A stretch of DNA of 64,000 nucleotides, taken from the NCBI GenBank assembly GCA_963693085.1, contig OY856413.1, positions 545,964,879-546,028,878 on the forward strand. The letters are read 5' to 3'. A program made the translations under genes and the position numbers. This DNA comes from Alisma plantago-aquatica. Lineage: Eukaryota > Streptophyta > Magnoliopsida > Alismatales > Alismataceae. Below, piece after piece: positions 45,401-58,528 of this stretch. Under the pieces are notes generated by a model. The model worked only from the letters and a program-made list of their open reading frames with translations. It did no database searches and was not told where the DNA came from. The stretch's first letter is position 1; every line of letters begins with the position of its first letter.

Positions 45401-46519
45401 GTCCAAAAAGAAAGGGGAAAGAGGAGAGATCCATATCACTCAGGTACTACCATGGCCAAACCATAGTATTGACATGAATGAAGAGAATTTCCTCAAGATA
45501 GCCACCATGGTAACCCATAGTCTCACGACCAAGAAAGGAATAAGGAAGGTAGGGTTCAACAAAAATGAGATGAAACAAAGAGAACAACTCACCAAGATCA
45601 AAGATCACCAAGAACCACCACAAAGAAGATGATCAAGCCCAACATCACCACATGCAAGGGTGATCACCACCAAAGCTCCAAGATCAAAACCTTCTCTTAC
45701 TCCACCAAGCTTAAGGTTGAACACAAAGAAGAAGAGAGAAAGAATAGAGCTAAAGGTGATACTTGCATGTGAAAGGAAGAGCATATATACTCAAGGGTAG
45801 GAGGGAGGTAAAGATAAAGAGGTGTCAAGATATAAGAGCACTAAAAGGAGACATGTCCCGCAAAACCACAACCATGCAAGCACTCACAACAAGCATGCAA
45901 GAACAATGATAAGAACAAAGCTTATTAGCAACCAATAGGTCCACTACCTACCTTCGGTCGAAACCAAACCAAGGCATGACATGGTAGTGATCACTATTTA
46001 TGTCCACCCAAGACAAATGTTGAAACGCCAAAGCACCAAGCCAACCCTAGTGAAAAAAACTAAGGACAATCACATAGGTCGAAACAAACCAACCAAGGCA
46101 AGGTGATTTAGTTGAAGCACTCCAAGAAGACACAACACCAAGGTCGCTACACTCAAGATATTCAACATGGTCGACACCACCACCCATGCAAAACCTAGAC
46201 AGATACACATGATTCATCATCCAAGGTCCAACAAGGAGCCCCAAAGCATCATTATCTCTCTCATCATTCCAAAGAACAAGAGGCACAACCTACATGTGAC
46301 AAATTGCAAGATACACCCTCAACTTGGGTAAATTGCAACTTGGTTTAAAACAAGCATACATATAGCATAACAAGTTCAAACATCATCCAAATTGGACCAA
46401 ACTGACAACATAAGCATGTCACATGTTATTAAGGTACATCACATGATTAGATTAAGGTTTAAGCATCTTATTAAGCAAATCAAGATAATTAAGCACTAAG
46501 CCAGGTCAGGGGTTTTACA
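42496..46519 (-). repeat. Gypsy-2 3' LTR (second copy)
   Basis: It ends GGGGTTTTACA (minus strand TGTAAAACCCCTGACC) next to a chromodomain-coding remnant, which makes it a 3' LTR. It aligns with the solo LTR 27320-27625 plus 36810-40821. The left end (TATGACAACC) is decayed from TGTGACGCCC and is uncertain by a few tens of bases. Length about 4.0 kb. No gene is seen inside. The word array is at 44294-44720. Confidence 0.8.
44294..44720. repeat. GTAGCGACC word array, period 26-27 bp, Gypsy-2 LTR
   Basis: Words at 44296, 44323, 44350, 44376, 44402, 44429, about 44456, 44480, 44507 and 44533 read GTAGCGACC or one-base variants (GTAACGACC, GTATTGACC, GTATCGACC, GTAGAGACC), with steps almost all 26-27 bp. 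More variants follow to 44720. The related solo LTR has GTCACGACC and GTCGCGACA in place of this word. Confidence 0.88.
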
Positions 46520-46770
46520 ACCATAAACCCCTAACAAGGATTGTGCCCTCAAAATCCTACTCAAAAAGAGACAAATACTTCCTACGCATCTCTTCCTCAA
46601 GCTCCTACATGTCTTCCTCAACACCACAGTGATCCCACAAAACCTTAACCAACATGATATCCTTCTTTTTCAACTTGTTCACTCTTCTATCAAGGATCAA
46701 CACATGCCCCTCCACATATGACACATCCTCATCCTACTCAACCTCCAAAGGCTATAGCAATCCTATGTTA
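46520..46770 (-). pseudogene. Gypsy-2 chromodomain remnant and polypurine tract
   Basis: The minus strand reads DEDVSYVEGHVLILDRRVNKLKKKD, IMLVKVLWDHCGVEED, a stop, ELEEEMRRKYLSLFE, a stop, then GTTAGGGGTTTATGGT directly before the LTR. It is a relative of the Gypsy-1 chromodomain, here with Trp kept in VLW. The rest of the element is missing to the right. Confidence 0.8.
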
Positions 46771-47528
46771 GGTTTTGAAGTTTGATAGTAGTGATTAGCA
46801 AAACAATTAAGTGTTCAATCCTATGGTTTAATTAGAGTTGCTCTTTTACCCCTAGTTTATGTTGACTTGGTAGGTCAAGCTTTTAAAGAACACTAGTGGT
46901 AGTGGTAATACCTTGATAGAGTTTGGAGTTTCTGATTATGAGGACAAAATCCTCTTTAGGGGGGGGGGAGGTGGAGTCCCCTAATACATTTGAAATCAAG
47001 TTACTATATTTTGGAAACTCTAACTCCTTAGATAAGAGGTTAGCATGTTCATATGGTTAGTGTTGGACAAATTATAACTATAATTCATCTTGTTTGTTTA
47101 TATACAAATGAATATATAATAAGTCATCTAAGGGATAGTTCATATGCTTGAACAATAACATATTCTTGATACACTTAATGTGGACCATGTCACTCTAATA
47201 GTATGGTTAGTAAGGTAAATGGTTCTAATACATCCTTAACATGTATAACATGTAATGGTCATGATGACCTAAACCCTAATGTGTAATCATCTAGCTTTAG
47301 AAATACATACATGTCTATCCTTAATGCCTTCATGATACATTAGTGACATTAGGTGTCATCATCATATAACATCCCTTGATACATATGCATGGATGATAAT
47401 CACCTAGTCATGATCAAGTTATCGATATATATAAGGCATATCACCTTGTTCTCTAATATACATCTCATTAATCACCTTATCATGATTTAGTATATGTAAA
47501 TCAATTCATTAATGTTTAATGTGTTCCA
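46771..47528. other. Mostly unassigned; contains a plus-strand gypsy 3' terminus
   Basis: GATTATGAGGACAAAATCC followed by TCTTTA and a run of ten G (about 46933-46972) is the conserved end of a gypsy polyprotein with its polypurine tract, reading plus. What follows may be the start of an LTR, but no boundary can be proved. Nothing else is recognisable. Confidence 0.45.
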
Positions 47529-47900
47529 TCTTATTCATTAATGTTTAGTACATTGTTCCACCCACAGACAGATGGACAGTCTGAGAGGACTATGTGGACT
47601 TTGGAAGATCTATTGAGAGCTTGTGTCTTGCAGTTCTTGGGCAGTTGGTATGTACACCTCAGTTTGATAGAGTTTGCTTACAATAACAGCTATCAGAGGA
47701 TCATCGACATGGAACCGTACGAGGCTTTATATGGTAGACATTGTAGGTCTTTGTTGTGTTGGTATGAGATTGGTGAATATCAACTTTTGGGTCTTGAGAC
47801 TGTACAACAGACAATAGAGAAGATTAAGATGATACAACAACAACTGAAGGCATCCCAAGACAAATAGAAATCTTATACAAGCACATCCATAACATGTCCA
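47529..47900 (+). pseudogene. Chromovirus integrase fragment (plus strand)
   Basis: The frame reads FHPQTDGQSERT with the catalytic Glu, LEDLLRACVLQFLGSW, LIEFAYNNSYQ, EPYEALYGRHCRS and WYEIGEYQLLG. It then reads EKIKMIQQQLKASQDK and ends at a stop. It is a close relative of the Gypsy-1 integrase (3470-3840), but Gln is kept in TDGQSERT and VLQF. The first two catalytic Asp are missing because only the end of the domain is present. The strand is opposite to Gypsy-1 and Gypsy-2. Confidence 0.88.
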
Positions 47901-49047
47901 GGCTAAATAGAACCATTCAATAGGAAAAAAGGAAGATTCACCCATTAAGCAAGGGAAATTGTGTATACATCATTGTGAGATCAATGTTTCATCACTCATG
48001 GATCATGTGTATACTGCTCTAGAGACATCCCTTCAATTTTTCTCATCTGGGCATCAAGAAAGATAATCAATATTTGAATCCTAAGCATTGAAGTTCTCAT
48101 AACATAGGAATTTAATAGATCATGCAAGGTAAACGACCAATCCACAAAGCATGCATAAAATGATAAATATTGAAATGAAAAGTTATATACAAGACTTGGA
48201 ATGTTAAAATATAGACATGTGAGAATAGGAAACATGGCTAATTTGTGTACCCTAACGAGAAGGACTACACACTCTTCATGATAGAGATAGAGAAAAGAGT
48301 GGAGAAGGAAGAAGAACTATCCACTATGATGGCAAAGAAGAAGGCCACAACTTGATAAATTGGCAATCTTCTACTAGGTGAAGAGGTTGATTCAACTAAG
48401 GAGGGAAACAACATTGGCGACTGGCATTGATGGAAATGATTTCCCCTTTAGTCCTTAATCCCTGAGTTTTGGTCCTCAATGAAGAAGGAGCGGGTGGAGT
48501 TGGTGGCAACAATGAGTTGGAGGTGATGGAACCAAACTCCTGATATGTCATCCAAGGTAGCCATGAACTGATGTCATAAGTATTAATAGATGGTCGTCCA
48601 TGTCTATGCACAGAGTAGTATCCAGGAAGCAAGAATGGAGCAGAGTGATCCCCTAAAATGGAGGAGTTTGTAGTCTATTTATAGGTGTGAGTGAAGTGAT
48701 TAAGGGGTGGATTTTCTTGCTTCCCAAGGAAACTTGGGCACGTGTGTGATTTCTATGATAGTTGTTGTCTTCGGACTTTCCTTTGGTAGGTAGATTCCTT
48801 ACGAACCATCAAATAATGAAGGTTTGCCAAGCCATCAGATGGCAGGGCCGACAGACTTGTCACACCATTGGAAGTCAATGGGTCAGCCTTTTATTGGGGA
48901 ATCTAGTCACTCCATCGATAAGAAGCATTCAGTGAGGTCGGTAGTCAAACGACCGTTAGGTGGCACATATCAAAATCATCAAGACGGGAGGCAAGTTTTT
49001 TTAGAAGAATATGGTCTTCTGATGCCCATATCACAGCACTCTAACTT
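47901..49047. other. Unassigned DNA
   Basis: No motif, LTR or RNA gene recognised. The stretch 48270-48560 is purine-rich with short open frames but shows no known domain. Confidence 0.4.
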
Positions 49048-49052
49048 GACCG

Positions 49053-51277
49053 TGTTGGGTTTTAGGGGAGATAGAGAAGGCAGCGGAAACAAAACAAAAT
49101 TCTTCTCCCAAACCCAGAATAAAGGGATTGCGTCAACATCTATACAATAGGAAGGATGGTTTGTAGAGGCGTACCTTGTCCCGAGGCTTGCTCGGTGACT
49201 TTACCTCGTGGCTTGCGTAGTCTTCACCTCTAGTCTTGGATGGTGTCTGTGCATCTCTTGGTCTCACCAGGACTACCAAGATTGATAGTTGTCCTCTGTG
49301 CGGAAGAAGTCTCCCACCTCTGAAGTAGTCCACACGGACCACCTGGAACTCCAATCTCCTTGTACCACAAGGAATCGGAAAGACTCGCACCCTCCTGTCG
49401 ATGTACTAGTCACCGATACACTCTCCTGCCACCAGTCGATTTCTACAGTTGTCTTTCCCTTGCTTTGCCTCCCTTATCGGGTAGCACTTGCTCGGGCTCT
49501 CTCTCGGTTACCAAAACCAGAGAGAATGACAACTTTGCAGAGAAACTGATGCACTGAGTTGTTGTCCTGAGAAGCCCCCACTACCCCTATTTATATATAG
49601 GAGGGTCATGGGATAGGGTTCTCTATCTTGGGAAATGCAGGATTAATGCAGGAGTAGAAGGGTTCGAGATTTTCCACAAAACAACCAACTCGCCAGCTGA
49701 ACCGATCGTTTCACAACCTAAAACGGTCGTTTCATGCCCTGAGTCGATCGTTTGGGACCTGAGCCGATCGTTTGGGGCTCTGAGCCGATCGGCTGGTGCC
49801 CCGAGCCGATCAGTTCATGGTCCTTATCCAACTCAAATTGACTTTCATATTTGTTTCTGATTAATCAAATATTAATCCTTATCGAAATTGAATTTGTACA
49901 AGTGAAACAAATTGTATTTACAAAATAGTCTTCTCACTTTCCAAACGATCTCGGTTGGACCATTCGAGCCAATCAGTTCAACTCTTGAACTGGTCAATTC
50001 ATCTTGTCCTGAGCCGATCGGTTCATCTCATGAGCCGATCAGTTCACCAAGTTGAGTCGATCGGTTCATCCCATGATCCGATCGGTTGGAGCACCAGACT
50101 ATGAAAAATCAGTCAATTGTAGTTTCAATCAATCTGATACTCTAATCAATCGGTCCAACACCTTGAACACTATGATACTGAGCTATCAATTGATTGAGTG
50201 TTTAATTGAACTACTAAACTCCTTTAGTAATCAATCTAAACATCATTTGTGGATAAACTCCTCTTCCAACTTAAATCCTATCTGTGTGACCCTGCAGGTC
50301 CATTTCACGTTGGCAGTGAAAGTCCATAACACTTATGACTTCACAAGCAAAGAGCGGTGCCTAGTCGCACATCAGTGCTACCCAAGTGAAATAGAAAGTT
50401 GGAGAACAACTTTCAATCCTACAATATGTGAATGGTGTTACAGCGAATGTATAATTCCTTTGTCACTGATATCCCGAATGAACTCAAGGCAAGGAACAAC
50501 CATCCTGTCAACGTTCATTCACTTTCTTGATCTCAGAGTAGATTGGAGGAGATATGTATGACATCAATATCACATACTGATTCACACATGCGTGTGCACG
50601 CCTATCTCAATCCTACTCATCAAGTGGCCATGGATATCAAACTCCCTCAGGAGGGACAAATCCCATATCTATCACTCACCCCTCAAAAGCCCCATGTGTC
50701 AAAGCCACCCAATCATCACCTTTATAACAACCCATGTTTCAGGACTGCATTTGATGATGTCAAAGTGTACCCAATGACATGTGTTGAGTGTAGTGATTTC
50801 AGGTCAAAGAATCACACTCACCACCATCACTGTGAGAACTGCTTGTGACCACCATGTCATGGTTCCTTGTGTCAAACTCACAGTGGGTTTGTCCGGTAAA
50901 CTCATTCTCTAACAAGTACCTATGTGTTTGGTTTGATATCTCCATATCATGACTAATGAGATGTTGTCATCAACCAAAACCACAATCTAGTCTTGTGTGT
51001 CATTGTTGTCTATCTACCTTCCACAATGACATCTGACTAGGGACATAATAAGAATGTACAAAATCTTAACATCTATATGATCACATCATTCGGGTCCGTA
51101 ACCTGAAAGCATACATCATTGAGTGTTTTCATTCTCTAGACATTCAATCTATTCTATCACTATCTCATATGACTGAACCAGAAAGAATTGGAAGCTTGCC
51201 TTTGATCTTTATCAAATCAATCTTAATGTATCCCACCAACCATCCCATGATTGGCTCTCAGGGCATACATACCAACA
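49053..51277 (-). repeat. Copia-B copy 2 3' LTR
   Basis: 2225 bp, related to 34559-36804 in reverse complement. It has word blocks at 49690-49820 and 49960-50095 and a TATA-like TATATA near 49590 (minus strand). A GACTCCCACTTGC polypurine complement follows at 51278-51290. Confidence 0.95.
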
Positions 51278-53632
51278 GACTCCCACTTGCACAGCGAGCC
51301 AATCACCCTTGAATCATATTCATAGTGATCTTCAAACATGTCCCACATGTCACTATGCTCTAGTGCTTATGCAGTGAGTTATGTAAACACCTTGTCAAAG
51401 TCGGTATTAACTACATGTCTCTCATCTCTTCGTAGTACGTCACACATATGAGATGGAGTTGTCGTAATATGCGATCTAGTATTCCTTTGCTAACCTTTAG
51501 CTATATTGCATGACCAAGCACTCCTAGCTTGTCATCAATGACCAGAATAACTACAAGTTCATCTCTATGAACTTCCAGATCCATTTAGTATCCACTAATG
51601 TTCTCTAACACACGGATACTTGGCCTTTCCCTTTTAAAATGATTTTATTGGAACGTTTCCAATTATCAACAAACATTCACTTTTATATATCCCATATATA
51701 TTGTGATTAATTTTCTGTCCCTTTTGGAAGTTCGCATCAGTGTAACTCTTTACAGTGAAGCCTTCCTTATTTCCATAGAACTAGCACTTATCTAGTTCTT
51801 ATGGTATTCTAGTAACCCTTACTGGAACTAGACAGACATCCACTCGTCATGTCCCACATACGAGTTATCAGGATGAGCACATCATATTGTCATGTCCTAC
51901 ATATAAGATGATGAATGCATTTTATTCCTACTATGTCCATACATGCAAGATGATGGGATGTTTACATACATGATAGATCCTTATCTATTCTTAGTGTTTC
52001 CATTCTTCATAAGAATTTGACACTTGGCCTTGGGGTATCAACTCCATGTAACATGGACAAGTTTTCTCCCACTGAATCTACGCATACTGAACCCTTCAGT
52101 GTAGATTTCCAATGTATGCTCTCTCTTTTTAGGTCAAGAGGTTTTCGAGAACTATCTCTATAGATCTCTATTCCTATCACATAGGAAACGTCTCTATCTT
52201 CCCTAAAGATAATTTCCACTTTGGATTTCCATTTTAAGAACATCTCATTTCACATCAACATGTGGAATGTGAATATGATCCTACTAAATCACAAATCCCT
52301 TCTTTATCTTTGACATATCAGTCAAACCCTTTGACTATATCATCAAAGTAAAGATCCAACTCTGAGTTGCTTGTACTCAATCAATCACATTGATTAGTGC
52401 ATTGTAACTTATAGACTTCATTTGCATTAATGGATTCACAAACCTTATAGGTTGTGTCACATACACATCCTTGTCTTATTCCTCATAGGAATGCAATTTT
52501 AGTATCCATATGCCAAATTTCTTAGTCATTAAGTTGCAATCAATAAGCACCATCCTTCTCAAAATGTCATCCATGTGTCTTAACACTTAAGACTCATTTA
52601 CACTTATGGATTTCATCCCAATGGGTGCTACCATAAAGGTCATACCTTATGGTTTACATGGAAGTCATTTAGGATGTAATGGTCACAAATCATAACTCAA
52701 AATCTGGTTCCTCATACTCATCTAGATAGTTGATTCATCACATGACCAACTCATCACATAGATAATTGAGGTGTATCTGTCAAGGATATAAGAACTCACA
52801 ACTCTTTGTGATTCTTAATGTCCTTTATTAGTGTAGGGTATTCGTTATTTAAGAAGAAATTAGTTATTTGACAATCATCCTCTAACTCCTTAGAGTATGA
52901 CTCCTTTTGATTTAGACATCACCATGCCTTAATCATGAGTTCACTATGATATACTATCATAATCACTCACAAGGTTCTCAAACATTTAGTCCAAGTATTT
53001 GATTCATTGATCTCATCAAGAACTAACACTTTACCAAATTTGTACTTCATCTATGATATTCTAAAACACTACAAGATATTCATATTGGTATTTCTCTTAA
53101 CACTATTTGAAGTACTAGCATTAATTCTAATAGGTATGTAAATACATCACATGTATTATACCTAATAGGATAATCATTCTCCCACTACTACTAGTGAAGA
53201 TTGATTAATCATATCTAAGAGATTCATGTCTCTTACTGGTTCTCTAACAATATGAGTCTAGATTTATCCATCATATGGAAACTAGAAATGAATTCTCATG
53301 ATTTATGCTAATTTGATTGTTTGAGTTATCAATAACTTTCAGGTATCATTTTGTCTTATGCATACCAAGTACCACAAGACAAACAAGGCATTGCCATAAA
53401 GATCATATCTTAAGATTGAAACACCAACTTTATTAATTGTTATCATTGTCATACAATATGCAAAAATAATGTGTTTCTATCCATTGGCAAATATGAAATA
53501 GCAGTTCATAACTCTATTACATGCCTTCAAGTCTGAAAATAAACTAAAGTACTCATATCTATGGTGGAAACACTTGCCCCATTTATTGAGTGCTTTACAT
53601 TTTATATCTTGGTATCATATACCTCAAAAATG
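51278..53632 (-). pseudogene. Copia-B copy 2 pol remnant
   Basis: It has about the same length as the copy 1 remnant. The block at 52007-52243 reads EDRDVSYVIGIEIYRDSSRKPLDL and is better kept than in copy 1. No protease, integrase or RT catalytic motif is visible. Confidence 0.7.
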
Positions 53633-54511
53633 TTATAAGTTTATTTCATGACACCTTGAGGTGGAGACGTCTATTGCCTCCTCCTTCTTTAGTTCTTCTA
53701 GATAGAGTGGACAATTCCTTTTCCAATGTTCTGGCTTTTGACAATGGTGGCAATTGCCTCTCTTGGTCATGCCTCCCTTGGCCTTGAGAGTTGAAGACAA
53801 CTTGGGATGCTGGCTAGCATCAAAACTTTTCTTAGCTTTGCCCTTGCCCTTGTGCTTGGACTTGCCTTTCTTGTCGCTGATCATCATCACAAACTTAGGC
53901 TTGTCCTTCTTCATCTGTGTCTCGGCTGTCCTTAACATGCCCAACAACTCTTTCAATGGCTTGTCAAAGTTGTTCATGTTGTAGTTCATCACAAACTGAC
54001 TGTAGGATTCTGGCAACGATTGCAATATCACGTCAGTAGCCAACTCTTGGCTCAGAGGAAATCCCAGTCTTGTCAGGTTCTCCACAGACCCAATCATCTT
54101 GAGCGTGTGAGGACCAACTGGATCTCATCCTGTCATGACGCACTTGAACCATGCCCTGGAGACATCATATCTCTCTTGTCATGCTTGATCTTCATACATG
54201 TTCTTGAGATGATGAATCATCTCAATGACACCCATGTTCTCATGTTGTCTTTGCAACTCGTGGTTCATGGAGCACAACATCAAGCACTTTGCATCAATAG
54301 CATCATCAAAATGCTTCTTATAAGCATCCCTTTCTGCCTTTGGTGCGGTAGGATCAGGTTCCTATGGAACTGGAGTATCCAGGACATAGAGCTTTCGCTC
54401 TTAAGTGAGAACAATTCTCAATGTCCTAAACCAGTCGTGGAAGTTATTCCCATTCAGCTTGTCCTTCTCAAGGACTGATCACAATGAAAAGTGATTGTTG
54501 TTTGTTGTCAT
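53633..54511 (-). pseudogene. Copia-B copy 2 Gag, several nonsense codons
   Basis: The ATG at 54509-54511 starts MTTNNNHFSL, followed by TGA at codon 11 (54479-54481), the same codon as in copy 1. Further stops lie in the front half (T-stop-ERK, VP-stop-E, QA-stop-QERY, TG-stop-DPVG). The last 154 codons are open: FPLSQELATDVILQSLPESY, MNNFDKPLKELLGMLRTAE, then CHHCQKPEHWKRNC (zinc knuckle with Gly to Glu). All 293 codons are in one frame with no indel. Confidence 0.87.
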
Positions 54512-54912
54512 TTTTACTACAAAAGGAAATATATGCAATTTAGTACAAAACTCATTTTTGACTTATTTGATTGATTTGAAAAGTTGACGATATAATTAGG
54601 ACTTTAATTAATTATCGCTCCCACTATTTTTTATTCAAATTGATAGCCCTCACCATCAATTTGGAAGATTGCAGCATACAATCTCCTAGTGGGTCAAGAT
54701 CTTCAATTCCTTTGAGTCATGGACCAGCTAGGGATATCACCCACAACTTAGATCTTCCAGGTAGGCAACTTTTGCCAATTGCATTATATGCAACTCTTGA
54801 AAGATGTCATATGCAACTCCTTTTCATGATCACCTCCATACCTCAAGGTTCTAGATCCTATCTAGGTCACCTTGTTAAGTCTGACCCAAAGCCAACACGA
54901 TGAATATGCACC

Positions 54913-55604
54913 CTACTAGGGTAGACCCACATATCCATCCTTCATGCTTCCACGAGATAGATGGTGCACCACGCTAGGGCGTGCCCACACTTGGCCGATC
55001 AAGCTTTTCACGTGTGTCACATTTATAAGGCATCTAAAACTTTAATATTAAATGAGGGATTTGGTTTTTATAGGTACATATACATATCCAATCACCACAA
55101 TATATAATAAGTATCATATACATGATATATCCCATAGAAAACATGTGAAATGATAAAAAGCGATGATTATGGCCAACCTAATGTGATTCCTCGAGTCAAG
55201 AGGAATCACGGTCATCTAGGTCTACATCACATGCAACATGTCCATGATGAAGTGCTATAGTCATCCGAGTTGATCAACTCATCACTTGAATGACCTTTTC
55301 TCCCTGGTCGGTCGTCTGGGTGCCACCAGCCGATCGGTTGGCTCCTCCAACTGATCGGTTCACCTGGTCGTCGTGCATCTCTTCATGGCTGCCACCCGAT
55401 CGTTTCGTTCCATGAACCGGTCATTTGGATCGCCAATCGATCGGTTCACGCCTTGAACCGACCGTCTCAATTGTGTTAGGTTGTCCTCCATTCTTTGACA
55501 TAACAGGAAATAAAAGATCTATCCTATTTTACAATTGAATTGGGAAACCCTGAGTTACATTCAGGGGGACTAAAGGTAGGAAAGAAATCTCGAGTTATCT
55601 CGAG
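54913..55604 (-). ncRNA. Structured leader of Copia-B copy 2
   Basis: On the minus strand the hairpins are CTAC-CCTA-GTAG (54913-54924), CACGC-CCTA-GCGTG (54970-54983), the 10-bp GTGATTCCTC stem (55183-55209), CCCTGA-7 nt-TCAGGG (55548-55566) and CTCGAG-ATAA-CTCGAG (55589-55604). The third CCTA hairpin of copy 1 has lost its pairing here. Between them lies a word array (55308-55470). Confidence 0.6.
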
Positions 55605-55907
55605 TTACATCAGGAATAGGAGATAGGGAATCGGTGCGCAGACTGAGATGCAAGCAACCACATACAACCAATCACACAAGCATAGGGTTTATTGGCCATA
55701 ACCACGCTATACATCCACCACAAAACTTTTTTAAGGGCGACGCGTATCGAGTGCATTCATATTACATATCATATATGTATATTGGGATTTGTGGATTTAG
55801 GATTGGACATGCATAAAGCCAATATTATTCACATCGTATGCAATAAATAAAGGTGACAAACCAAAATTGATCACATCGATAATCCTGAAGCATATAGCAG
55901 TTGACGT

Positions 55908-55920
55908 GGCTCTGATACCA
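55908..55920 (-). other. Primer binding site of Copia-B copy 2
   Basis: The minus strand reads TGGTATCAGAGCC, 1 bp inside the LTR boundary at 55922. Confidence 0.92.
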
Positions 55921-55921
55921 C

Positions 55922-58140
55922 TGTTGGGTTTTAGGGGAGACAGAGAAGATAGCGGAAACAAAAACAATTATTCTCCCAAACCCAGAATAAAGGAATCGTG
56001 TCAACATCTATACAATAAGAAGGATGGTCTATAGAGGCGTACCTTGTCCCGAGGCTTTCTCGACGACTTTATCTCACGGCTTGCGCGGTCTTAACCTCCG
56101 GTCTTGGATGGTGTCTATGCAGCTCTTGGTCTCACCGAGACTGTCAGGATTGACAGTTGTCCTTCGAGCGGTAGAAGTCTCCCACCTCTGAAGTAATCCA
56201 CACAGACCACCTGGAACTCTGATCTCCTTGTCCCACAAGGAATCGGAAGGAGTCGCACCCTCCTGTCAGTGTACTAGTCACTGACACACTCTCCTACCAC
56301 CAGTCACTTTCTGTAGTTGTCTTTCCCTTGCTTTACCTCCCTTATCGGGTAGCACTTTCTTGGGCTCTCTCTCAGTTACCAAAACCAGAGAGAATGACAA
56401 CTTTGCAGAGCAATTGATGCACTGAGTTGTTATCTTGAGAAGCCCCCACTACCCCTATATATAGGAGGTTCATAGGACATGGTTCTCTATCCCGGGAAAT
56501 GCAGGATTAATGCAGGAGTAGAAGGGTTTGAGATTTTCCACAGAACAACCAACTTGCCAGCTAAACCAATCGTTTCACAACCTGAAACAAGCATTTCATG
56601 CCCTGAGTCGATCATTTGGGACATGAGCCAATCGTCTGGGGCTTTGAGCCGATCGGCTGGTGCCCCGAGCCGATTGGTTAGTGGTCTTTATCCAACTCAA
56701 ATTGACTTTTGGATTTGTTTCTGATTAATCAAATATTAATCCTTGTACAAACTAAATTTGTACAAGTGAAACAAATTGTATTTGCAAAATAGTCTTCTCA
56801 CTTTCCAAACGATCTCAGTTGGACCAGTCGAGCCAATCAGTTCAACTCTTGAACCGGTCAGTTCATCCTGTCTTGAGCCGATCGATTCATCTCATGAGCC
56901 GATCGGTTCACCAAGCTGAGCAGATCGGTTCATCCCATGAGCCAATCGGTTGGAGCAGCAGACTATGCAAAATCAGTCAATTGCAGTTTCAATCAATCTG
57001 ATACTCTAATCAATCGGTCCAAACCTTGAACACTATGATGCTGAGCTATCAATTGATTGAGTGTTCAATTGAACTACTAAACTCCTTTAGTAATCAATCT
57101 AAACATCATTTGTGGATAAACTCCTCTTCCAGGTTAAATCCTATGTGTGTGACCCTGCAGGTCCATTTCACATTGGCAGTGAAAGTCCATAACACTTATG
57201 ACTTCACAAGCAAAGAGCAGTGCCTAGTCGCACATCAGTGCTCCCCAAGTGAAATAGAAAGTTGGAGAACAACTTTGAATCCTACAATCCATGAATGGTG
57301 TTACAGTGAATGTATAATTCCTGTGTCACTGATATCTCGAATGAACTCAAGGCATGGAACAATCATCCTGTCAACGTTCATTCACTTTCTTGATCTCAGA
57401 GTAGATTGGAGGAGATATGTATGATACCAATATCGCATATTGATTCACACATGCGTGCACATGCCTATCTCAATCCTACTCATCAAGTGGCCATGGATAT
57501 CAAACTCCCTCAGGAGGGACAAATCCCATATCTATCACGCACCCCTCAAAAGCCCCATGTCTTAAAGTCACCCAATCATCACCTTCATAACAACCCATGT
57601 TTTAGGACTGCGTTTGATGATGTCAAAGTGTACCCAATGACATGTGTTGAGCGTAGTGATTTCAGGTCAAAGAATCACACTAACCACCATCACTGTGAGA
57701 ACTGACTGTGACTACCATGTCATTGTTCCATGTGTCAAACTCACGGTGGGTTTGTCCGGTAAACTTGTTCTCTAACAAGTACCTATGTGTTTGGTTTGAT
57801 ATCTCCATATCATGACTAACAAGATTATGTCATCAACCATCACCACAATCTAGTCTTTTGTGTCATTACTGTCTATCTACCTTCCACAATGACATCTGAC
57901 TAGGGACATAATAAGAATGTACAAACTCTTAACATTTGTATGATCTCATCGTTGAGGTCCTTAACCTGAAAGCATACGTCATTGAGTGTTGTCATTCTCT
58001 AGACATTCAATTTGTTCTATCACTATCTCATATGACTGAACCAGAAAGAATGGGAAGCTTTCCTTTGATCTTTATCAAATCAATCTTAATGTATCCCACC
58101 AATCATCCCATGATTGGCTCTCAGGGCATACATACCAATA
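55922..58140 (-). repeat. Copia-B copy 2 5' LTR
   Basis: 2219 bp, repeats 49053-51277. Word blocks at about 56560-56685 and 56810-56960 are strongly decayed (CCAATCGTT, CGATTGGTT). Terminal CA has mutated to TA at 58139-58140. Confidence 0.94.
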
Positions 58141-58388
58141 GACCATTGTTTCCTAAAGTTAAGTGAGTTCATCAAAAGGTGAAGCTAGTAATGCCATCAG
58201 TTCTTCCAGTCAATGGATCACATGTGCAAGGGTGTGTTCCATAGACCTTTGTGCTAGAGTGCCAAGAGTCGATGGTTCCACTATTGATGGTGAAATAGAT
58301 GGACTTTCTTACAAATTATGTAGTTATTGTCAAGTAGAAAAATGGAAAACTAGGAGGAAAATATCAGAAATATAAGTAGAGTCACATT

Positions 58389-58528
58389 AAGGAAGTGAAT
58401 TAAGATTGCTAAAGAGGTGGCACGTAGTCGGTAAAAGTACTAATGTAAGACTGAGATGTCACAAGTTCAAAAAAACTCGACCATGGGATGAATGAATGGA
58501 CATTTTAAAAAAGGAAGTGAATTAAGAT
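58389..58528 (+). mobile_element. Short tRNA-like SINE with 18-bp target duplication
   Basis: AAGGAAGTGAATTAAGAT occurs perfectly at 58389-58406 and 58511-58528. The 104 bp between them contain an A-box-like TGGCACGTAGTCGG (58418-58431) and, about 32 bp on, a B-box-like AGTTCAAAAAAAC (58464-58476), then CTCGACCATGGG and a TTTTAAAA end. This is the layout of a plant tRNA-derived SINE (GTGG-CGTAGTCGGTAA head, GGTTCRA box). The B box has decayed from GTTCGA. Confidence 0.75.

Larger units (their letters stand above)
49053..58140 (-). mobile_element. Copia-B copy 2: older inverted copy
   Basis: On the plus strand it begins TGTTGGGTTTTAGGGG and ends CATACATACCAATA, the last CA having become TA. 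Flanking GACCG (49048-49052) and GACCA (58141-58145) are a TSD with one transition. Layout mirrors copy 1: LTR 49053-51277 (3'), pol remnant, gag, leader, PBS, LTR 55922-58140 (5'). The two LTRs differ clearly more than those of copy 1, so this insertion is older. Confidence 0.94.

Noticed and set aside
27320..46519. Gypsy-2 LTRs at 27320-40821 and 42496-46519 as the two ends of one element
   Set aside because: The left one has matching CTTTT duplications on both sides and is a solo LTR; the right one has its interior on the far side (46520-46770), so the 1.7 kb between them is not an interior.
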